Positions 59,684-64,000 of a stretch of 64,000 bases of DNA are shown here, piece after piece. Below the pieces are notes generated by a model. That model was not told the origin of the DNA. It did no database searches and worked only from the letters and a program-made list of their open reading frames with translations. The stretch's first letter is position 1; the number at the start of each line of letters is the position of its first letter. Position numbers and translations under genes: made by a program. The DNA comes from Pectobacterium polaris (lineage in GTDB: Bacteria; Pseudomonadota; Gammaproteobacteria; Enterobacterales; Enterobacteriaceae), in the NCBI RefSeq assembly GCF_002307355.1, contig NZ_CP017481.1, positions 4,464,001 through 4,528,000 of the forward strand, in the 5' to 3' direction.

Positions 59684-60694
59684 ATGGCCACAATAAAGGA
59701 TGTTGCTCGTCTATCAGGTGTATCAGTCGCTACGGTTTCGCGTGTAATTAATAACTCGCCTAAAGCCAGTACCGCCTCAAGGGAAGCCGTACACAAGGCC
59801 ATGGCGGAGCTGCAATATCATCCGAATGCCAATGCCAGAGCGCTCGCGCACCAAAGTGCAGAGACTATGGGGCTGGTTGTCGCGGATGTGTCCGATCCCT
59901 TTTTCGGGACGATGGTTAAATCTGTCGAACAAATTGCCCAGGCAACCGGCAACTTTCTGCTAATTGGTAACGGCTATCACAATGCCGAACAGGAAAAGAA
60001 AGCCATTGAGCAGTTGATTCGCCACCGCTGTTCCGGGCTAGTCGTGCATGCAAAGATGCTTTCAGATGAGGAACTGGCGGCGCTGATGAGCCACATTCCT
60101 GACATGGTGCTCATCAACCGCACGTTACCCGGTTATGAAAATCGCTGCGTTGCGCTCGACGATCGCTATGGCTCCTGGCTGGCAACGCGTCATTTAATTC
60201 AGGAAGGCCATCAGCGGATCGGTTTTCTCTGTTCTAATCACCAAATTTCCGACTCCGCCGACCGTCTGCAAGGCTATGTGGATGCGCTGCAAGAGCACGG
60301 CATCGCACGGGATGAACGCCTCATTGCCCGCGCTTCACCGGACGAAGTGGGCGGCGAATCAGCCATGATGGAGCTGCTGAGTCGGGGCGGCAACATGACA
60401 GCAGTCGTGTGCTACAACGATTCCATGGCCGCCGGCGCCCTTTCTGTCCTGAGTGATAACAGCATCAGCGTACCGCAGGATATGTCAGTAGTCGGGTTTG
60501 ATGACGTACTGATCGCCCGCTACCTCCGCCCTCGCCTGACGACCGTGCACTATCCGGTTTCCGCCATGGCAATTCAGGCCGCAGAATTAGCCATCGCGTT
60601 ATCCCACGGTAAACAGCTCAGTGAAACCACGAACATGTTTAGCCCGACGCTGGTACGCCGCCATTCTGTTAGTCCCCCATCCCGTAAGAAATAA
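59684..60694 (+). CDS. galR: LacI-family galactose repressor GalR
   Basis: A 336-residue LacI-family regulator: N-terminal helix-turn-helix ATIKDVARLSGVSVATVSRV, then a periplasmic-binding-like sugar domain. Much of the sequence (YHPNANARALA, GNGYHN, CYNDSMAAGAL, the end PTLVRRHSVS) is very close to E. coli GalR, closer than to GalS. The second ATG (59684) is preferred because AGGA lies 6 bases before it. Operators of its type occur before galT, before the porin gene and at 62879. A role like the galactan regulator GanR is an alternative. Confidence 0.88.
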   Translation: MATIKDVARLSGVSVATVSRVINNSPKASTASREAVHKAMAELQYHPNANARALAHQSAETMGLVVADVSDPFFGTMVKSVEQIAQATGNFLLIGNGYHNAEQEKKAIEQLIRHRCSGLVVHAKMLSDEELAALMSHIPDMVLINRTLPGYENRCVALDDRYGSWLATRHLIQEGHQRIGFLCSNHQISDSADRLQGYVDALQEHGIARDERLIARASPDEVGGESAMMELLSRGGNMTAVVCYNDSMAAGALSVLSDNSISVPQDMSVVGFDDVLIARYLRPRLTTVHYPVSAMAIQAAELAIALSHGKQLSETTNMFSPTLVRRHSVSPPSRKK

Positions 60695-60711
60695 CCGTTT
60701 TTTATCACTCA

Positions 60712-60748
60712 GCTTGCCCGATGCGGTCATCCCTCGCATCAGGCAAGC
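60712..60748 (+). terminator. Hairpin after galR
   Basis: GCTTGCC and GATGCG pair with CGCATC and GGCAAGC, with one opposed mismatch, around a 9-base loop. It lies 18 bases after the galR stop and lacks a T run. Confidence 0.55.
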
Positions 60749-60925
60749 GCGACATCATTGCCTTTCTACACTTACACGCCCTGTGCTTTATTTCTCTTCC
60801 GCAGACACCCTTTCACTCTTTTTCTAAAATGTTTCCTACTCGGCATCGCATCACTCCTTTTATGTAACGCCGCCGATTCTGACATAAAAAAATTTTATGC
60901 TGCATTTTAGTCACGCTAGAAAAAC

Positions 60926-60941
60926 GTGTAACCAGTTACAC
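60926..60941. promoter_or_regulatory. GalR-type operator 1 before the porin gene
   Basis: GTGTAACCAGTTACAC, a near-perfect 16-bp palindrome of the galactose-repressor type, about 240 bases before the porin start. Confidence 0.78.
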
Positions 60942-60998
60942 ACCATTATGCAGCGAATAACACCGCACCATTGCTGATAAACAATCAAAGCACCACCT

Positions 60999-61014
60999 GT
61001 AACATCGTTACATC
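60999..61014. promoter_or_regulatory. GalR-type operator 2 before the porin gene
   Basis: TGTAACATCGTTACAT lies 73 bases from operator 1, about seven helical turns, which would allow repressor looping. A nearly identical site in reverse orientation is at 62879. Confidence 0.7.
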
Positions 61015-61179
61015 AGTGTAAATATTGGTGTAACTCTTTTGTATTTTGTGAGAACTATCATGTCACGCACCATTTTATTCCCCCATAATCCTTCGCCATG
61101 AGTGGAAACGTTTTACCTCCGTTCACGTCATGTTATTTGGAACATCCACATTCTTACCCGAATAAGCGAAAGGTATATT

Positions 61180-62487
61180 ATGAAAAGAAAACTGCTGACG
61201 ACATCCATTGCACTGAGTTTGGCAATGCTGGCAACCCCTTCTTATTCTGTTGATTTTTCAGGATACTTCCGTTCTGGCGTGGGTGCTTCAAACCACGGAA
61301 AACAACAGGCAGCCGATAAAAGTTATGTGGGAAGATTAGGTAACGAAGATGACACCTACGGCGAAATCCAATTAGGGCAGCAGCTGTATAACGAAAATGG
61401 GAAAACGTTTTACTTCGATAGCATGATTTCCATGTTCTCCAACGGCTCGAACGATAATGAAACGACAAAAAATGACGATGCCGAATTTGGTTTGCGCCAG
61501 TTAAACCTTCAGGCAAAAGGGTTTGTACCTGGCCTGCCGGATGCCACGGTATGGGCGGGGAAACGTTACTATCAGCGTCATGACTTGCACATCATTGATA
61601 CCAAATACTGGAATATCTCCGGTGCGGGTGCCGGGATCGAAAACGTCAAAGCGGGTGAAGGCGCGTTCTCTTTTGCCTGGATCCGTGCCGATGCTGAAAA
61701 CATGAACGTCGACTGTAGCAACAGCATTAACAGTCAGGAATGTCAAAGCAGAACAGACACCTACGACGATCTGAATATCAACTATCTGGACGCACGCTAT
61801 GCGGGCTGGAAGCCGTGGGACGGCGCGTGGACGGAGTTCGGTATCTCCTACGCGATGCCAAATGAAGCGGACACGCAGAAAAATATCTTCCTCGCGGAAG
61901 GGCAAAAATTCGATCCTAAAAACTCGATGATGATCACGGGCGAGCTCAGCCACTACTTCTCTGGCCTCAAATCTAACCAGAAACTGGTGCTGCAATATGC
62001 CGACAAAGGGCTGGCGCACAACATGGTCGATCAGGGCGGCGGCTGGTATGACGTCTGGAGCATCAACGACAGCGCCAAAGGCTACCGCGTCATTCAGGCC
62101 GGTGATCTGCCGATCACTGATAATATTTCTCTTAGCCATGTTCTGACCTACGGTAAAGCGGATGAAATCAGCCGCTGGCGCGACAGCACAGAATTATTGT
62201 CTGCGGTAGGTCGCGGCCAATATGTCTGGACCAAGAACCAAAAAACCTATCTGGAAGCTGGCGCATATCAGAAAAAAGACAGCTGGAAAGCGGGTACAGA
62301 AACCAAATACAGTGGTGAGAAATACACGCTGGCACATGCCTTCACCGCCGATATTCCCATGATGACACGCCCGGAACTGCGCTTCTTCGTGTCTTACCAA
62401 AACCGTGGAAATGAAAACCGCAACACCTTCAACGACGCTCGCAGCAATGCAGTGAACTTCGGTATTCAGGCAGAAGCCTGGTGGTAA
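61180..62487 (+). CDS. LamB-family sugar porin
   Basis: A 435-residue outer-membrane protein. A signal peptide ends near ATPSYS (about residue 23), the mature chain starts [14 protein letters not shown], and the last strand ends [10 protein letters not shown] with the C-terminal tryptophan, all as in maltoporin LamB. The middle matches LamB-like 18-strand porins only moderately. Its place between galR and a MalK-like ATPase and its galactose-type operators suggest uptake of galactose-containing oligosaccharides, like GanL in soft-rot bacteria, rather than maltodextrin. That substrate is inferred. Confidence 0.88.
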   Translation: MKRKLLTTSIALSLAMLATPSYSVDFSGYFRSGVGASNHGKQQAADKSYVGRLGNEDDTYGEIQLGQQLYNENGKTFYFDSMISMFSNGSNDNETTKNDDAEFGLRQLNLQAKGFVPGLPDATVWAGKRYYQRHDLHIIDTKYWNISGAGAGIENVKAGEGAFSFAWIRADAENMNVDCSNSINSQECQSRTDTYDDLNINYLDARYAGWKPWDGAWTEFGISYAMPNEADTQKNIFLAEGQKFDPKNSMMITGELSHYFSGLKSNQKLVLQYADKGLAHNMVDQGGGWYDVWSINDSAKGYRVIQAGDLPITDNISLSHVLTYGKADEISRWRDSTELLSAVGRGQYVWTKNQKTYLEAGAYQKKDSWKAGTETKYSGEKYTLAHAFTADIPMMTRPELRFFVSYQNRGNENRNTFNDARSNAVNFGIQAEAWW

Positions 62488-62540
62488 TACCGCACTAACC
62501 CTCAGCTCGACGGGCCCATCATTCCCGTCGGGTATTTCCC

Positions 62541-62567
62541 AAAAGGCTTTTTTCGGAAAGCCTTTTT
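62541..62567 (+). terminator. Terminator of the porin gene
   Basis: AAAGGCTTT pairs with AAAGCCTTT and is followed by T residues. A smaller hairpin (GACGGG with CCCGTC, 62509-62529) precedes it. Confidence 0.82.
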
Positions 62568-62684
62568 CTATTGCGGATATCTACGCACTCACTGTTTTTC
62601 TTACATCGGCGTAAAAAATCGCGCTGAGGTGTACATGATCGCCGGATGAGCGGCATGGACGCCGCGAAAGGCTGCGCCGCGTCG

Positions 62685-62756
62685 GACAAAAACGTCGAGA
62701 CGTTTTTGAACAGCACTTGTGCTGGCCCGAAGGGCGAGCCCCGTTTATGGGGCGAG
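62685..62756. repeat. 72-bp four-hairpin element, copy 2
   Basis: Four hairpins in the same order as copy 1 (37121): a 10-bp CAAAAACGTC stem, CAGCACTTGTGCTG, GCCCGAAGGGC and GCCCCGTTTATGGGGC. Across the last 32 bases 20 are identical to copy 1 and two stem pairs are changed on both sides. Here the element is not inside an ERIC. Confidence 0.75.
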
Positions 62757-62878
62757 TAAACGCGTCGCAGGCGGTCCGAATAGCGAGCATGAACACCGAA
62801 GGCACCGCGAAGCGGCGCGAATCACGCCGAAAAGCCAGTGGTCAAGGCGCTGCGGCGATTGAGCGCGCCTTGTCGGGC

Positions 62879-62894
62879 GTGTAACGATGTTACA
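62879..62894. promoter_or_regulatory. Isolated GalR-type operator
   Basis: GTGTAACGATGTTACA is the reverse complement of the porin operator at 60999 except for one end base. It lies downstream of both flanking genes, so it has no obvious promoter to control. Confidence 0.55.
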
Positions 62895-63047
62895 GAGAAA
62901 TAAGGTGCCTAACACGCACGAAACACTTACACCGCATCAGCATAAAGAAAAACAGCTTCTACAATAGGCCGTAGACAGCAACAGAAACAGCGCCGTTAAG
63001 GGCGCTGTTTGGCAGGATGCGTTAATTCTTCAGACTCAATAAGCTAA

Positions 63048-64000
63048 CTAGCCGCTGATACGCAGGCCATCGGCGTTGAACACCAGACAGTTACTGGGTG
63101 AGAAGAAAACCTCAATGTGTTCATACGGCTTGAAGGCGCTGTCGCCCGCCAGCAGAAGCTTGAAGTTATCAATGCCGCAGCATTGGCCGAACAGGTAGGT
63201 GCTATTACCTAAGCGTTCGACAACCTCGCAGCCGAATGACAGGCGAATCCCCTCGCCTTCTGGTGACACATGTTCAGGCCGCAGCCCCAGTGTTACCGTG
63301 CTGCCAACGCTCAGTTCACCGGTACGGATCGGCAGCTCAAGCTGTAGCTGGTCGGCAACATTCACCGTCAGGCTATCCGGCGTCCAATCGATGACCTGCG
63401 CAGGCAGGAAATTCATTTTTGGCGAGCCGATAAAGCCCGCGACAAACTGATTAACCGGATGATAATAAAGCTCCATCGGCGATCCTACCTGCTCGACTTT
63501 GCCGTAATTCATGACCACGATTTTATCAGCCAGCGTCATGGCTTCGACCTGATCGTGCGTCACATAGATCATCGTCGTTTTCAATTCCTGATGCAGTTTG
63601 GCGATGTGCAACCGCATATCAACGCGCAGTTCCGCATCCAGATTCGACAGCGGTTCATCAAACAGGAACACTTTCGGGTTACGCACGATAGCGCGCCCTA
63701 TCGCCACACGCTGGCGCTGACCGCCGGATAGCTCTTTCGGTTTGCGCTCTAGCAGGTGAGACAGTTGCAGCGTCTTCGCCACCATCTCGATCTGGTGCTT
63801 AATCTGGTCTTTCGGGACACCATTCACGCGCAGGCCGTAGCCCATATTCTCAGCGACGGTCATGTGCGGGTACAACGCATAAGACTGGAACACCATCGCC
63901 ACGCCACGGTGAGCGGGTGCAACATCATTCACCACTGCTTCATCAATCATGATTTCACCGCCTGTGACATCTTCCAGCCCGGCAATCATTCTCAGCAACG
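63048..64000 (-). CDS. MalK/UgpC-type sugar ABC transporter ATPase, 5' end outside window
   Basis: The C-terminal 316 residues of an ABC ATPase of the carbohydrate (CUT1) class; Walker A lies beyond the right edge. Visible are the Q-loop [14 protein letters not shown], the signature [15 protein letters not shown], Walker [16 protein letters not shown], the H-loop [14 protein letters not shown] and a C-terminal MalK-type regulatory domain (about 100 residues, GLRPEHV). It ends with the porin gene on its other side. Galactan or galactoside import (GanK-like) is suggested by context, but MalK- or UgpC-type roles are equally compatible with the sequence. Confidence 0.88.
   Translation of the reverse strand, partial: LLRMIAGLEDVTGGEIMIDEAVVNDVAPAHRGVAMVFQSYALYPHMTVAENMGYGLRVNGVPKDQIKHQIEMVAKTLQLSHLLERKPKELSGGQRQRVAIGRAIVRNPKVFLFDEPLSNLDAELRVDMRLHIAKLHQELKTTMIYVTHDQVEAMTLADKIVVMNYGKVEQVGSPMELYYHPVNQFVAGFIGSPKMNFLPAQVIDWTPDSLTVNVADQLQLELPIRTGELSVGSTVTLGLRPEHVSPEGEGIRLSFGCEVVERLGNSTYLFGQCCGIDNFKLLLAGDSAFKPYEHIEVFFSPSNCLVFNADGLRISG

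Larger units (their letters stand above)
62568..63047. other. Hairpin-rich intergenic region
   Basis: About 480 bases without a credible gene; the short open frames here read as low-complexity Arg-, Ser- and Pro-rich sequence. Besides the four-hairpin repeat it holds GCGGC/GCCGC (62650-62665), CCGC/GCGG near 62808, a nested CACGCC/GGGCGTG and CAAGGCGC/GCGCCTTG structure (62823-62881) and a GalR-type operator (62879). Confidence 0.6.

Noticed and set aside
62519..62805. Two overlapping minus-strand frames
   Set aside because: They lie over the hairpin-rich repeat and read as low-complexity Arg-, Ser- and Pro-rich sequence.

Overview
The window looks like chromosome of a soft-rot enterobacterium, most likely Pectobacterium. 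The reasons are close similarity of FolD, CysS, PurE/PurK, Ppk/Ppx, GalR and the Arn proteins to enterobacterial sequences, ERIC elements, and the company of arn, dlt, SfuABC-type iron uptake, hut and gal/LamB genes. This is judged from reading, not from a search. No rRNA, tRNA, CRISPR array, prophage or intact insertion sequence was seen.

Layout. 1-3228 (minus): a dlt-type D-alanylation operon, dltD, a 40-codon dltX, dltB and the start of dltA, cut by the window edge. 3683-6146: an unknown small protein, a LysR regulator divergent from a cupin gene with a stop codon in its signal peptide, and an orphan PTS EIIA. 6481-10454: a Fur-type box and a ferric-iron ABC transporter (sfuABC/fbpABC). 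10485-19333 (minus): arnBCADTEF and ugd for L-Ara4N modification of lipid A, with a PmrA box before arnB. 19883-22785: a diguanylate cyclase, folD, an ERIC element and ybcJ. 22878-28363: cysS, doxX, ppiB-lpxH and purEK with a PurR box. 28928-32205: sdaCB and an XRE regulator. 32337-40998: large-form pstCAB divergent from ppk-ppx, separated by an ERIC element carrying a 72-bp insertion. 41230-44831: a YjfB-like protein, yfgG, ohr, ohrR and a frameshifted mgtE. 44873-56914: a histidine-utilisation (hut) cluster. 57006-64000: galTK, galR, a LamB-like porin and part of a MalK-like ATPase.

The most interesting system is in the hut cluster. Its only histidase-like protein (52464-54044) lacks the Ala-Ser-Gly triad that forms the MIO cofactor and also lacks two other histidase catalytic positions. 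It directly follows a four-gene OpuC-type (quaternary ammonium) ABC transporter. HutU, HutI, HutF and HutG beside it look canonical, and HutC-type operators flank all transcription units. I infer a route in which a trimethylated histidine (hercynine, or ergothioneine) is imported, trimethylamine is eliminated without MIO, and the (thio)urocanate enters the hut pathway to glutamate.

Other points of note: a DltX micro-protein ending in the FxYxxF motif beside a DltB whose usual MBOAT histidine is asparagine; a repeat family made of four consecutive hairpins with compensatory changes between its two copies, one of which sits inside an ERIC; and two genes (arnE, mgtE) each one G short at a G5 run, which is either real slippage or a homopolymer sequencing artefact.
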